A stretch of 64,000 bases of DNA from Eubacterium plexicaudatum ASF492 (GTDB lineage: Bacteria > Bacillota > Clostridia > Lachnospirales > Lachnospiraceae): the NCBI RefSeq assembly GCF_000364225.2, contig NZ_AQFT02000001.1, positions 1,364,001 through 1,428,000 on the forward strand, read 5' to 3'. Below, piece after piece: positions 51,398 through 61,496 of the stretch. Every line of letters begins with the position of its first letter. Positions within the stretch are counted from its first letter, which is position 1. The notes below the pieces were generated by a model, which did not search any database, had not been told where the DNA came from, and worked only from the letters and a program-made list of their open reading frames with translations. Both the position numbers and the translations under genes were made by a program.

Positions 51398-53821
51398 ATG
51401 AATACTTCTTTAAAGTGGATAAAAGATATGGTGCCTGGACTGGAGGCTGCGCCGCAGGAATTTGCGGATGCCATGACACTGTCCGGAACAAAGGCGGAAG
51501 GATATGAAGCATTTGACCGGGATTTGGATAAGATTGTTGTCGGACAGATTAAAAATATCGAAAAGCATCCGGATGCGGATAAACTGGTTGTCTGTCAGGT
51601 TGACATCGGCGAAGCAGATCCTGTTCAGATCGTAACCGGAGCGCCGAATGTCAAAGAGGGGCAGAAAGTTCCGGTCGTATTGGACGGCGGACGCGTTGCA
51701 GGCGGACATGACGGTTCGAAGACAGAAGGCGGCATTAAAATTAAAAAAGGAAAATTAAGAGGCGTTGTTTCTAACGGTATGATGTGTTCTATTGAAGAAC
51801 TTGGTTCTACCAAAGATATGTATCCGGAAGCGCCGGAAGAAGGGATTTATATTTTTGACGCCGGTGTTCCGGTTGGAGCGGATGCGGTAAAACAGCTTGG
51901 ACTGGATGACGTATCTGTGGAATATGAAATTACTTCCAATCGCGTAGACTGCTTTAGTGTGATCGGTATCGCAAGGGAAGCAGCGGCGACATTTGGCCTG
52001 CCGTTCCAGCCGCCGGTCATTAAGCAGACCGGAAATGACGAGGATGTCAATGATTATATAAAAGTACGTGTAGATGATACCAAACTGTGTCCACGCTATA
52101 CGGCACGTGTTGTGAAAAATATCCGGATTGCGCCGTCACCGGAATGGATGCAGCGCAGACTGGCAGCACAGGGCATTCGTCCGATTAACAATATCGTAGA
52201 TATTACAAACTACGTTATGGAAGAATATGGCCAGCCGATGCATGCATACGATCTGGATACGATTGCCGGGAATCAGATTATTGTGAGACGGGCAGAAAAC
52301 GATGAGAAGTTTGTCACACTGGACGGACAGGAGCATGTACTGGATGATTCGGTCTTAATGATCTGTGATGCTGAAAAACCGGTCGGCATCGCCGGCATTA
52401 TGGGCGGAGAAAATTCTATGATTACGGATCATGTCAAAACAATGCTGTTTGAAGCTGCATGTTTTGACGGGACCAATATCCGTCATTCCGCTAAAAAAAT
52501 CGGAATGCGTACGGATGCATCCGGAAAGTTTGAAAAGGGTCTGGATCCAAATAATGCGATAGATGCCATGAATCGTGCCTGCCAGCTGGTTGAAGAGTTT
52601 GGCGCCGGAGAAGTGGTCGGCGGTGTAGTAGATGTCTATACGATAAGAAAAGAAGGCAGACGGATTTTGTTTGAGCCGGATAAATATAATCGGCTTCTCG
52701 GAACAGACATTACACCGGAGACAATGCTTGGATATTTCGAAAAAATTGAATTAGGATATGATAAAGAGTCAAATGAAGTGATCATACCGTCCTGGAGACA
52801 GGATTTGGAGTGTGGTGCGGATTTGGCGGAAGAAGTGGCCAGATTTTATGGTTATGATAAAATCGGTACGACTTTGCCGTCGGGCGAAGCAACAACAGGA
52901 AAACTTTCGTTTAAACTGCGCATAGAGGCAGTTGCAAGAGATGTGGCCGAATACTGTGGATTCAGCCAGGGCATGGTATACTCCTTCGAGAGTCCGAAAG
53001 TGTTTGACAAGCTGCTGATACCGGAAGATTCCGAACTGCGCAAAGCGGTTGTTATTGCCAATCCGCTTGGAGAAGATTTCAGCATTATGCGTACGATTTC
53101 TTTAAATGGAATGCTTACCTCGCTGGCGACGAATTACAACAGAAGAAATAAAGATGTACGTCTGTATGAGTTAGGCAATATTTATCTGCCAAAAGAATTT
53201 CCGCTTACCGAAGAACTGCCGGATGAAAGAATGCAGTTTACACTTGGCATGTATGGAGAAGGAGATTTCTTTACAATGAAAGGTGTGATCGAGGAATTTC
53301 TGCAGCAGACAGGAATGCATAAAAAGCCGGAGTACAATCCGAATGCCGAAAAGCCGTTCCTGCATCCGGGCAGACAGGCTGAAATCCGCTATGACCAACA
53401 TGTGATCGGATATTTTGGGGAAGTGCATCCGGTAGTAGCAGCCAATTATTCGATAAAAGATCGCGTTTATGTGGCAGTGATTGATTTGCCGCTGATCGTT
53501 CAAATGGCCAGCTTTGACCGGAAGTATACCGGCATTGCAAAATTCCCGGCAGTGACCAGAGATCTGAGTATGGTATGTCCGAAAGAGATTTTAGCCGGTG
53601 ATATCGAAAAGATTATTGCAAGCAAAGGCGGTTCGTATCTGGAAAGTTATCGGCTGTTTGATATTTATGAAGGAAATCAAATTAAACTTGGATATAAATC
53701 TTTGGCATATTCCATTACTTTCCGAGCATCGGATCGTACACTGGATGATGAAGCGGTGAACGGGCCGATCGGGCATATTGTGAAGGCATTGGAAGAAAAA
53801 GGTGTTGAGCTTAGAAAGTAG
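51398..53821 (+). CDS. pheT: phenylalanine-tRNA ligase beta subunit
   Basis: PheT is the structural and editing subunit. The N-terminal tRNA-binding (EMAPII-like) domain has KIVVGQIKNIEKHPDADKLV near residue 45; B3/B4 editing and B5 domains follow, and the C-terminal FDX-ACB anticodon-binding domain begins near residue 710 (KFPAVTRDLSMV). The protein is 807 aa, usual size, and intact. Confidence 0.97.
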   Translation: MNTSLKWIKDMVPGLEAAPQEFADAMTLSGTKAEGYEAFDRDLDKIVVGQIKNIEKHPDADKLVVCQVDIGEADPVQIVTGAPNVKEGQKVPVVLDGGRVAGGHDGSKTEGGIKIKKGKLRGVVSNGMMCSIEELGSTKDMYPEAPEEGIYIFDAGVPVGADAVKQLGLDDVSVEYEITSNRVDCFSVIGIAREAAATFGLPFQPPVIKQTGNDEDVNDYIKVRVDDTKLCPRYTARVVKNIRIAPSPEWMQRRLAAQGIRPINNIVDITNYVMEEYGQPMHAYDLDTIAGNQIIVRRAENDEKFVTLDGQEHVLDDSVLMICDAEKPVGIAGIMGGENSMITDHVKTMLFEAACFDGTNIRHSAKKIGMRTDASGKFEKGLDPNNAIDAMNRACQLVEEFGAGEVVGGVVDVYTIRKEGRRILFEPDKYNRLLGTDITPETMLGYFEKIELGYDKESNEVIIPSWRQDLECGADLAEEVARFYGYDKIGTTLPSGEATTGKLSFKLRIEAVARDVAEYCGFSQGMVYSFESPKVFDKLLIPEDSELRKAVVIANPLGEDFSIMRTISLNGMLTSLATNYNRRNKDVRLYELGNIYLPKEFPLTEELPDERMQFTLGMYGEGDFFTMKGVIEEFLQQTGMHKKPEYNPNAEKPFLHPGRQAEIRYDQHVIGYFGEVHPVVAANYSIKDRVYVAVIDLPLIVQMASFDRKYTGIAKFPAVTRDLSMVCPKEILAGDIEKIIASKGGSYLESYRLFDIYEGNQIKLGYKSLAYSITFRASDRTLDDEAVNGPIGHIVKALEEKGVELRK

Positions 53822-53870
53822 TGTGGATAAAAATATAATTTTATTATAATATAATGGCGGAAATGAACTT

Positions 53871-54896
53871 ATGGATGTGAAAGATTTTTTTTATGAACTT
53901 CCGCAGGAGCTGATCGCGCAGGATCCGCTGGAAGACCGTTCCGCTTCCCGGCTTATGGTTCTGGGCCGGGAGGACGGCTCCGTGGAACATCATGTGTTTC
54001 GGGATATTGTGAACTATCTGCACCCGGGAGACTGTCTTGTGCTTAACAATACAAAAGTACTTCCGGCAAGGCTATATGGCACAAAAGAAGGAACGCAGGC
54101 AGGAATCGAACTGCTGCTGCTGCGGCGTATGGAAGGCGATCGGTGGGAGACACTTGTAAAGCCAGGAAAAAAAGCAAAAATCGGAACGAAAATCCGGTTT
54201 GGCGGAGGTCTTTTAACAGGAGAAATTGTAGATATTGCAGAAGAAGGAAACCGGATTATCCGGTTTTCCTATTCGGGTATTTTTGAAGAAATTTTGGACG
54301 AACTGGGCGAGATGCCGCTGCCGCCTTACATTACACACAAACTGGAAGATAAACAGCGCTACCAGACCGTTTATGCAAAACAGGAAGGGTCGGCTGCCGC
54401 TCCGACAGCCGGACTGCATTTCACCCCGCAGCTGTTAGAACAGATTCGAAATGCCGGAGTCGATATTGCAGAAGTGACGCTGCATGTAGGGCTTGGGACA
54501 TTTCGTCCGGTGAAAACGGCAAATGTGCTGGAACATCATATGCATTCCGAGTATTACAGTCTGGAACAGGAACAGGCCGATAAAATCAATCGTGCAAAAG
54601 CTGACGGTCATCGTGTGATTGCCGTAGGTACGACAAGCACAAGAACGTTGGAATCAATTGCAGATGAGCAGGGATTTGTGAAAGCTGCAAGCGGGTGGAC
54701 GGAGATTTTTATCTATCCCGGCTATCGGTTTCGTTGTATTGACGGACTGATTACGAATTTTCATCTGCCGGAGTCCACGCTGATTATGCTTGTAAGCGCA
54801 CTGGCCGGAAGAGAACATGTACTGAATGCCTATGCGCAGGCAGTGCGGGAGAAGTATCGTTTTTTCAGTTTTGGAGATGCAATGTATATTGGGTGA
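53871..54896 (+). CDS. queA: S-adenosylmethionine:tRNA ribosyltransferase-isomerase
   Basis: QueA makes epoxyqueuosine in tRNA. The 341-aa protein has [20 protein letters not shown] at the start, [14 protein letters not shown] near residue 56, [13 protein letters not shown] near residue 178 and [11 protein letters not shown] near residue 252. No ribosome site is strong (GGCGGAAATGAACTT). It stands after pheT without tgt alongside. Confidence 0.95.
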   Translation: MDVKDFFYELPQELIAQDPLEDRSASRLMVLGREDGSVEHHVFRDIVNYLHPGDCLVLNNTKVLPARLYGTKEGTQAGIELLLLRRMEGDRWETLVKPGKKAKIGTKIRFGGGLLTGEIVDIAEEGNRIIRFSYSGIFEEILDELGEMPLPPYITHKLEDKQRYQTVYAKQEGSAAAPTAGLHFTPQLLEQIRNAGVDIAEVTLHVGLGTFRPVKTANVLEHHMHSEYYSLEQEQADKINRAKADGHRVIAVGTTSTRTLESIADEQGFVKAASGWTEIFIYPGYRFRCIDGLITNFHLPESTLIMLVSALAGREHVLNAYAQAVREKYRFFSFGDAMYIG

Positions 54897-54946
54897 GTAA
54901 AGAGCACATGCAACTATTGTAATTGTAATAGAAGGAAGAGGTTGTC

Positions 54947-56221
54947 ATGCCATATATTAAACGTGCTGCAGAAGATACGATTACACGGCTTTCTGGTATG
55001 TTTCCCGTGTTGTTGGTGACCGGTCCCAGGCAGGTGGGAAAAACCACACTGCTGCAGAAACTGGCAGAAATACGGCAAGGCACAGGGGAAGAACGAAAAT
55101 ATGTAACGCTGGATGATCCGGATGTGAGATATTTGGCAAAACACGATCCGGCACTGTTTTTACAGAGATATACTCCGCCGGTACTGATTGATGAAATTCA
55201 GTACGCAACGGAGCTGCTGCCATATATCAAAATGAGTGCGGACCGTTCCAAAAGAAAGGGCGATTTCTGGATTACGGGTTCTCAGGTCTTTCGATTAATG
55301 GAAAATGTAAGCGAGAGCCTTGCGGGACGGGTGGGCATTGTGCATTTATTGGGATTGTCGGATGCGGAAATCTATCAGGAGCCAAGCAGTCCGTTCCAAA
55401 CGGATGCGTCATACCTGATGAATCGTTTATCTGTAAGAACCCCAAAGGGCCTGAATGAAATTTTCGGAAGAATTTTTAAAGGATCTATGCCGGAGCTTTA
55501 TGCAGATACAAATATGGACTGGGAGATCTATTACCGCTCCTACGTGGATACGTATCTGCAGAGAGATATCCGCGATCTTGCGCAAGTCGCCGATGAGATG
55601 GAGTTTTACAATTTCATGATAATTGTAGCCGCACATACTGCAAAGCCTGTTGTTTATGAAGAACTGGCAGGCGCTGTCGGTATTTCGTCGCCAACGGCAA
55701 AAAAATGGCTTTCTATTTTGGTATCGTCGCATATCATCACACTTGTGCAGCCATACCACAACAATGCACTGAAGCGGGTTGTTAAAATGCCTCTTCTTCA
55801 TTTTTTGGATACCGGACTGGCAGCTTATCTGTTAAAATGGGGAAATCCCGAAGCGCTGGAGAGAGGAGCAATGTCCGGAGCGTTTTTTGAGAGTTATGTG
55901 TTTTCGGAAATTTACAAGAGCTATCTAAACGCAGGGAAAGAGCCTCCGATCTTCTATTACAGAGATAAAGACCAAAAGGAAATTGATCTGCTGCTTTATC
56001 AGAATGGTGTGCTTTCCCCGATTGAGATCAAAAAGGCGGCTTCTCCAGGCAAAACAGCGATTAAGAATTTCCATGTATTAGAGCCGGTGACCCGTGCGGA
56101 AGCTTTCGAAGGTTTGGAATCACTAAAGGCTGAGATAGGGACAGGAAGCGTGATTTGCATGGCCGGTGATCTGCTGCCTGTGGATGAAAAAAACTGGTAT
56201 GTGCCGGTTTGGCTGATTTAG
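54947..56221 (+). CDS. AAA+ ATPase with DUF4143 domain
   Basis: This 424-aa protein has Walker A VTGPRQVGKTTLLQ near residue 24 and Walker B PVLIDEIQYA near residue 80. The C-terminal DUF4143 part has the typical winged-helix region (VGISSPTAKKWL) and nuclease-like EIDLLLYQNGVLSPIEIK near residue 345. Such ATPases are common accessory genes of unclear role. The start follows GGAAGAGGTTGTC. Confidence 0.9.
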   Translation: MPYIKRAAEDTITRLSGMFPVLLVTGPRQVGKTTLLQKLAEIRQGTGEERKYVTLDDPDVRYLAKHDPALFLQRYTPPVLIDEIQYATELLPYIKMSADRSKRKGDFWITGSQVFRLMENVSESLAGRVGIVHLLGLSDAEIYQEPSSPFQTDASYLMNRLSVRTPKGLNEIFGRIFKGSMPELYADTNMDWEIYYRSYVDTYLQRDIRDLAQVADEMEFYNFMIIVAAHTAKPVVYEELAGAVGISSPTAKKWLSILVSSHIITLVQPYHNNALKRVVKMPLLHFLDTGLAAYLLKWGNPEALERGAMSGAFFESYVFSEIYKSYLNAGKEPPIFYYRDKDQKEIDLLLYQNGVLSPIEIKKAASPGKTAIKNFHVLEPVTRAEAFEGLESLKAEIGTGSVICMAGDLLPVDEKNWYVPVWLI

Positions 56222-56270
56222 CAATTACGTAAAATATGGAAGATGATATATTCGGAGGTGAGAACGAATA

Positions 56271-56573
56271 ATGGTAAAACATGTAATATTGTGGCAGCTG
56301 GATGACAAACTGTCCGAACAGGAAAAGGAAACGATTAAGACGGAGATCAAGCAGGGGCTGGAAGGACTGCACGGAAAGATTCCGGGACTTGTTGAAATCC
56401 ATGTAAATAAAGACGGATTAAGTTCTTCGAATGCGGATCTGATGCTGGATTCTCTGTTTGAAGATGAAGCGGCGCTGAAAGGTTATGCGCAGCATCCGGA
56501 GCATGTAAAAGTAGCGGACAGCAAAGTGCGTCCGTATACGAAGACAAGAGTATGCCTGGATTATGAAGTGTAG
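56271..56573 (+). CDS. Dabb family (stress-responsive A/B barrel) protein
   Basis: The 100-aa sequence has the Dabb pattern: MVKHVILWQLDD at the start, IPGLVEIHVNKD near residue 44 and ALKGYAQHPEHVKV near residue 66. Dabb proteins form dimeric alpha+beta barrels; the substrate is unknown. GGAGGTGAGAACGAATA precedes the ATG. Confidence 0.85.
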   Translation: MVKHVILWQLDDKLSEQEKETIKTEIKQGLEGLHGKIPGLVEIHVNKDGLSSSNADLMLDSLFEDEAALKGYAQHPEHVKVADSKVRPYTKTRVCLDYEV

Positions 56574-56616
56574 AGTTTCAGGCGTGTGTTTGAACAAAAA
56601 TAACCGATAAAATAAA

Positions 56617-56650
56617 CCCCCTGTCATAATCTGAGACAGGGGGTATTTTT
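56617..56650. terminator. terminator between the Dabb gene and aroA
   Basis: CCCCCTGTC/GACAGGGGG stem with a T5 tail on the plus strand. aroA converges from the other side and reads into the stem. Confidence 0.85.
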
Positions 56651-57926
56651 AACAACACAAGGAATTTAAATCCTGATAAAACTTAGGATAGGAAATATTC
56701 ACGCATTCGGCATTTTCAATTTCTGCGCCGCCTTCCGCGCAGAGCGCTGCGACGGCAAAGGACATGGCAATCCGGTGGTCGTCGTGAGAATCTATGACCG
56801 CATGATGCAGCGGTTTGCCGCCTTGAATGATCATACCATCTTCGGTGGCGGTTACATCGGCGCCCATGTTTTTCAGATTTGTGACAATGGTGTTAATGCG
56901 GTTGGATTCTTTCACTTTTAGTTCGGCTGCGTCTTTTATGATGGTGGTGCCGTTTGCAAAAGCTGCCATAACGGCGAGAATCGGAATTTCGTCAATCAGT
57001 GCAGGGATTAAATCACCTTCGACGACGGTTCCGGTCAGGCTGCCGGATTTGACCAGAAGGTCACAGACCGGTTCTCCGGATATTGTATGTTCATTTAATT
57101 TTGTGATATTTGCATGCATAGATGCGGCTGCGCGCAAAATACCATCTCTGGTCGGATTGATGCCGACATTGTGAATGAGCACTTCGGAATTTGGCACAAG
57201 CAGCGCGGCCGCAAGAAAATATGCCGCAGAGGAAATATCACCCGGTACGTCGATTTTTTGGCCGGTCAATACCGGGTTCGGATGGATGACTGCCGTTGTG
57301 CCATGGCTGGAGATATCCGCGCCAAAAGAAGCAAGCATTCGTTCGGTATGATTTCTGGATAAGTAAGGTTCCGTAACGCTTGTGCTGCCGTCTGCGTATA
57401 ATCCGGCGAGCAGTACACACGACTTTACCTGTGCAGATGCAACGGGAGAAGTATAGTCGATGCCATGCAGTTTTGAGCCGTTAATCGTCAACGGTGCGCA
57501 GTCATTTCCGTTGGCTGCGAAAAGGTCGGCTCCCATTTCACGCAACGGAGTGATAATGCGCTTCATCGGACGCTTTTGAATCGAAGCATCTCCGGTCAGA
57601 GCAGAAGAAAAAGGCTGTCCGGCCAGAATACCGGAAAGCAGACGAACGGTTGTACCGCTGTTGCCCACATCCGGCATGGATGCTGACGGACGCAGGCCGT
57701 GCAGACCCTTGCCGTGAATGAGAATGCGGTCTTTTGTATTTTCGATGGCAATACCAAGTTTTTGAAAGCAGGAAATCGTAGAAAGACAGTCCGCACCCTG
57801 CAGGAAGTGTGTGACTTCGGTCAGTCCGTCGGCCAGTGCGCCGAACATAACACTGCGGTGGGATATGGATTTGTCTCCCGGAATGTGGATTTCTCCTTTT
57901 AAGGAGCCGGCTGGTTTGATCAACAT
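56649..57926 (-). CDS. aroA: 3-phosphoshikimate 1-carboxyvinyltransferase (EPSP synthase)
   Basis: AroA makes EPSP in the shikimate pathway. The 425-aa protein has IPGDKSISHRSVMFGALADG near residue 15, DVGNSGTTVRLLSG near residue 86, LKVKESNRINTI near residue 328 and SHDDHRIAMSFAVAAL near residue 381. It is intact and lies 27 nt downstream of tyrA, with GGAGATTATATC in front. Confidence 0.96.
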   Translation of the reverse strand: MLIKPAGSLKGEIHIPGDKSISHRSVMFGALADGLTEVTHFLQGADCLSTISCFQKLGIAIENTKDRILIHGKGLHGLRPSASMPDVGNSGTTVRLLSGILAGQPFSSALTGDASIQKRPMKRIITPLREMGADLFAANGNDCAPLTINGSKLHGIDYTSPVASAQVKSCVLLAGLYADGSTSVTEPYLSRNHTERMLASFGADISSHGTTAVIHPNPVLTGQKIDVPGDISSAAYFLAAALLVPNSEVLIHNVGINPTRDGILRAAASMHANITKLNEHTISGEPVCDLLVKSGSLTGTVVEGDLIPALIDEIPILAVMAAFANGTTIIKDAAELKVKESNRINTIVTNLKNMGADVTATEDGMIIQGGKPLHHAVIDSHDDHRIAMSFAVAALCAEGGAEIENAECVNISYPKFYQDLNSLCC

Positions 57927-57953
57927 GATATAATCTCCTTTATTTTCGTGAAG

Positions 57954-59057
57954 TTATCGTTTGTAAACGGTATAATGATATTTTTTCAGCAGCGTAACCG
58001 CAGTATCCAGAGAAGCCTGGTCATAAAGTTCTATATGAAGCACACCGTCTTCAAATTCACGGTTATGTACAATGCCGATATTTTTGATATTGATGCTGTT
58101 ACTTGCGAGAAGGGTAGCCAAGGTTGCAATACCGCCTACTTCATCTATTAAATCACAATATAATTCATATACCGGCTGTATGGAACCGGACTGACGAATG
58201 TTCAGGGAGTCACGGTAGTCTTTGGCTTCTGTAAATAGGCGGTCATGGCGTCTTTTTGTTCCGCTTCGATATAAGAACGCAGCTTTGCCAGCTGTCTGGT
58301 ATACAGATCAACCAATTGCAGTACCTGTTCTTTATTAGACAGGCAGATATCCTGCCACATCACAGGAGACGATGCTGCGATTCGCGTCATGTCTCGAAAT
58401 CCGCCGGCGGCAATGGTTTTCATTGTCTGGTCGGAGTCGTCGATCTCTTTTACAAGGTTGACCAGACTGTAGGCAATCATGTGCGGCAGATGGCTGATCG
58501 CTGCGGTTGCAAAGTCATGCAGATCATAATCCAGCACAAGCGGAATGGCGCCAAGAGCAGATACGAGGCTGCGAAAACGGCTGACCTGCCCGGCAGGTGT
58601 GCGGGAAGTCGGCGTGATGACATAATAGGCATTTTCCAGCAGATAAGCTGTTGCAGAAGAAAAGCCTGTTTTTTCCGAACCGGCCATAGGATGACCGCCG
58701 ATAAATTGTGCTTCCAGTCCTGCTTTTACAGCTGCGCGGTGAATATCGCCTTTCACACTTCCCACATCCGTTATAATTGTATGCGGCGAAATGTGTTCTT
58801 TTAACTGCATTAGATAAGAAAGGTTTTGCTGCACCGGGGTACACAGAAAATATAATCGGAATCTGATATTTCACAAAGATCCGGCATCACAGCATTTCAA
58901 TAACTCCCGCCTCATAAGCTTCGGTAATGGTAGACTGGCGTCCGGAGACGGCAAACAGCCTGATCTGCGGACAGATACGTTTCAATGTTCTGGCGATTGA
59001 GCCGCCGATCAGCCCTAAGCCGATAAAGCTGATTTTTTTTATGTTATTTATTTCCAT
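57954..59057 (-). CDS. tyrA: prephenate dehydrogenase with C-terminal ACT domain, three frameshifts
   Basis: TyrA oxidatively decarboxylates prephenate for tyrosine synthesis. The N-terminus MEINNIKKISFIGLGLIGGS is a Rossmann NAD site; GGHPMAGSEKTGF and AISHLPHMIAYSL are catalytic-domain motifs. The C-terminal ACT domain has DEVGGIATLATLLASNSINI and would sense tyrosine. One base is missing near 58891 (A run), 58851 (T run) and 58235 (T run); repairs restore about 368 aa. Start ATG 59057 follows GAGGAACCTATTCT. It is cotranscribed with aroA. Confidence 0.9.
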
Positions 59058-59212
59058 AGAATAGGTTCCTCATTTCCTGTTGGTATTAATATTTTAATGA
59101 TTCGCAGTCGGAAAGTCAATGCTGATTTATAACCATTGGCAGGCCGGATGGAATCCGATGGCACGAACTGTTCATTTTGCTATATATATTGTGCAAAAAA
59201 ATGAAAAAATTG

Positions 59213-59241
59213 TTGTAATTGCCCATGAACTTTGTTAGAAT
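59213..59241 (+). promoter_or_regulatory. promoter of the EF-G-like gene
   Basis: TTGTAA at 59213 and TAGAAT at 59236 are separated by 17 nt. The rest of 59058-59212 is intergenic without visible features. Confidence 0.55.
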
Positions 59242-59292
59242 TAATATAGTGTTTGCAACAAAACAAATATATGTGCAGGAGGTAAGAGATTC

Positions 59293-61381
59293 ATGGAGGT
59301 ATTTACAACAGACAGGATACGCAACGTAGTGCTTTTGGGACATGGCGGAGCAGGAAAAACAAGTCTTGTGGAGGCAATGGCGTATCTGTCCGGCCAGACA
59401 AGCCGTATGGGAAAAATCAGCGACGGAAATACGGTCAGTGACTTTGATAAAGAAGAGATCAAACGTTCGTTTTCCATTCAGACGACCGTAGTTCCGATTT
59501 TGTGGGATAATACAAAGATTAATATTTTAGATACACCGGGATATTTTGACTTTGTAGGTGAAGCGGAAGAAGCTGTCAGCGTGGCAGATGCCGCAATCAT
59601 TGTTGTCAGCGGCAAAGCCGGTATTGAAGTCGGCACGAAAAAAGCTTGGGAAATGTGTGAACGGTATAAGCTGCCGCGTATGTTCTTTGTAACGGATATG
59701 GATATTGACAACGCGAGCTTTAGACAGGTAGTGGAAGATCTTCAGGAACTGTACGGCAAAAAATCGCACCATTCCATTTGCCGATTCGTGAAAATGAGAA
59801 ATTTATCGGTTATGTAAATATTGTGGCTCAGACGGCAAACCGCTGGAATGAAAAAGGTGAAGTAGTTCCGATGGATATGCCGGACTATTCCGTGGCAAAT
59901 CTGGAAAAATGCAGAGAAGCGCTTGTAGAAGCGGTAGCAGAGACGAGCGAAGAGTTTATGGACCGCTATTTTAACGGAGAAGAATTTTCGGAAAATGAAA
60001 TCCGTCAGGCGCTGCGTGTCAACGTACTGGACGGCAGCATGGTGCCTGTTTCGATGGGTTCTTGTATTCTGGCACAGGGCGTTTATACGCTGCTGGACGA
60101 TATTACAAAATACTTCCCAAGTCCGGATAAAAGAGCGTGTGCGGGTATCAACGCTACAACAAACGAAGTGTATCAGGCAGATTATGACTTTTCAAAACCG
60201 AAGTCCGCTTACATATTCAAGACGATTCAGGATCCATTTATTGGAAAATACTCTCTGATCAAAGTAAATTCAGGCGTTTTGAAGACGGATGATGTAATGT
60301 TAAATTATCACAGGGATACGGAAGAAAAAATCGGGAAACTCTATGTAATGAGAGGTGCAAAAGCAGAAGAAGTCAAAGAGCTGCATGCCGGAGATATCGG
60401 CGCGCTTGCAAAGCTGAACAAAGCACGTACAACCGATTCTCTTTCTACAAAGGCAAATCCGATTTTGTATATCCGTACAACGATATCGACACCTTATACA
60501 TGCAAGCGTTATAAGGTGAAAAATAAAGCGGATGTAGATAAAGCTTCGCAGGCTCTTACAAAGCTGACGCATGAAGATCTGACATTAAAAGTTGTCAATG
60601 ACAGTGCAAACGGCCAGACACTTCTCTACGGAATCGGAGAACAGCAGCTGGATGTTGTTGTCAGCAAGCTTTTAAACCGCTATAAAGTAGAAATCGAACT
60701 TGGAAAGGCAAAAGTTGCTTTCCGTGAAACGATAAGGAAAAAAGCAGATGTTGAATATAAATATAAAAACAATCAGGCGGACACGGGCAATATGGCCATG
60801 TAAAGATGACGTTCGAACCGTCCGGCAATCTGGAAGAACCGTATGAATTCTCACAGTCTGTCGTAGGTGGCGCCGTTCCGAAAAATTATTTCCCTGCGGT
60901 AGAAAAGGGAATTCAGGAATCCGTAAAAAGCGGTCCGCTGGCAGCTTATCCTGTTTTCGGCATTAAGGCAAATCTGTATGACGGATCTTACCATCCGGTA
61001 GATTCTTCCGAGCTTGCGTTTAAGGTGGCTGCGGCACAGGCGTTTAAAAAAGGATTTTTACAGGCGTCTCCGGTATTATTAGAGCCAATCGCTTCCATGA
61101 CGGTTACGGCTTCGGATAAGTATACGGGTGATATTATGGGTGATTTAAATAAACGCCGTGCCCGCGTACTTGGCATGAATCCGGTGGAAGGCGGCAAGCA
61201 GGAAATTATTGCCGACATTCCGTATAAAGAACTGGACGGGTATACAACCGTGCTGCGCTCTATTACCGGCGGAGAAGGCACTTACCGTTATGAACTTGCC
61301 CGTTATGAGCAGGCTCCGGAAGACGTTCAGAAACGTGAAATCGAAGCTCGCGCAAATAAGCTGGTAGATATTGAAGAATAA
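59293..61381 (+). CDS. EF-G-like translation GTPase (second FusA paralogue type), two frameshifts
   Basis: This is an EF-G homologue of the EF-G-like type, not the canonical FusA. The G1 loop is GHGGAGKTS (canonical EF-G AHIDAGKTT), G3 is DTPGYFDFVGE, and the G4 NKxD position reads as TDMDID. Domain IV/V follow (GGHGQYGHVKM, VLGMNPVEGGKQ). Breaks at A6 near 59760 and A5 near 60768 are each mended by one A. Restored length is about 696 aa. It is monocistronic. Role is unknown; some relatives act on ribosomes without normal translocase activity. Confidence 0.88.
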
Positions 61382-61496
61382 GACAGACACACTATCTGAT
61401 TGTCCGATGTATGTTTGAAGCATACCAGACCAAACATACGCCGGAAACTGTTTGAATTCCAAAAGATGGAAATTACGGAAGGAGGAGCCAAGGGAA

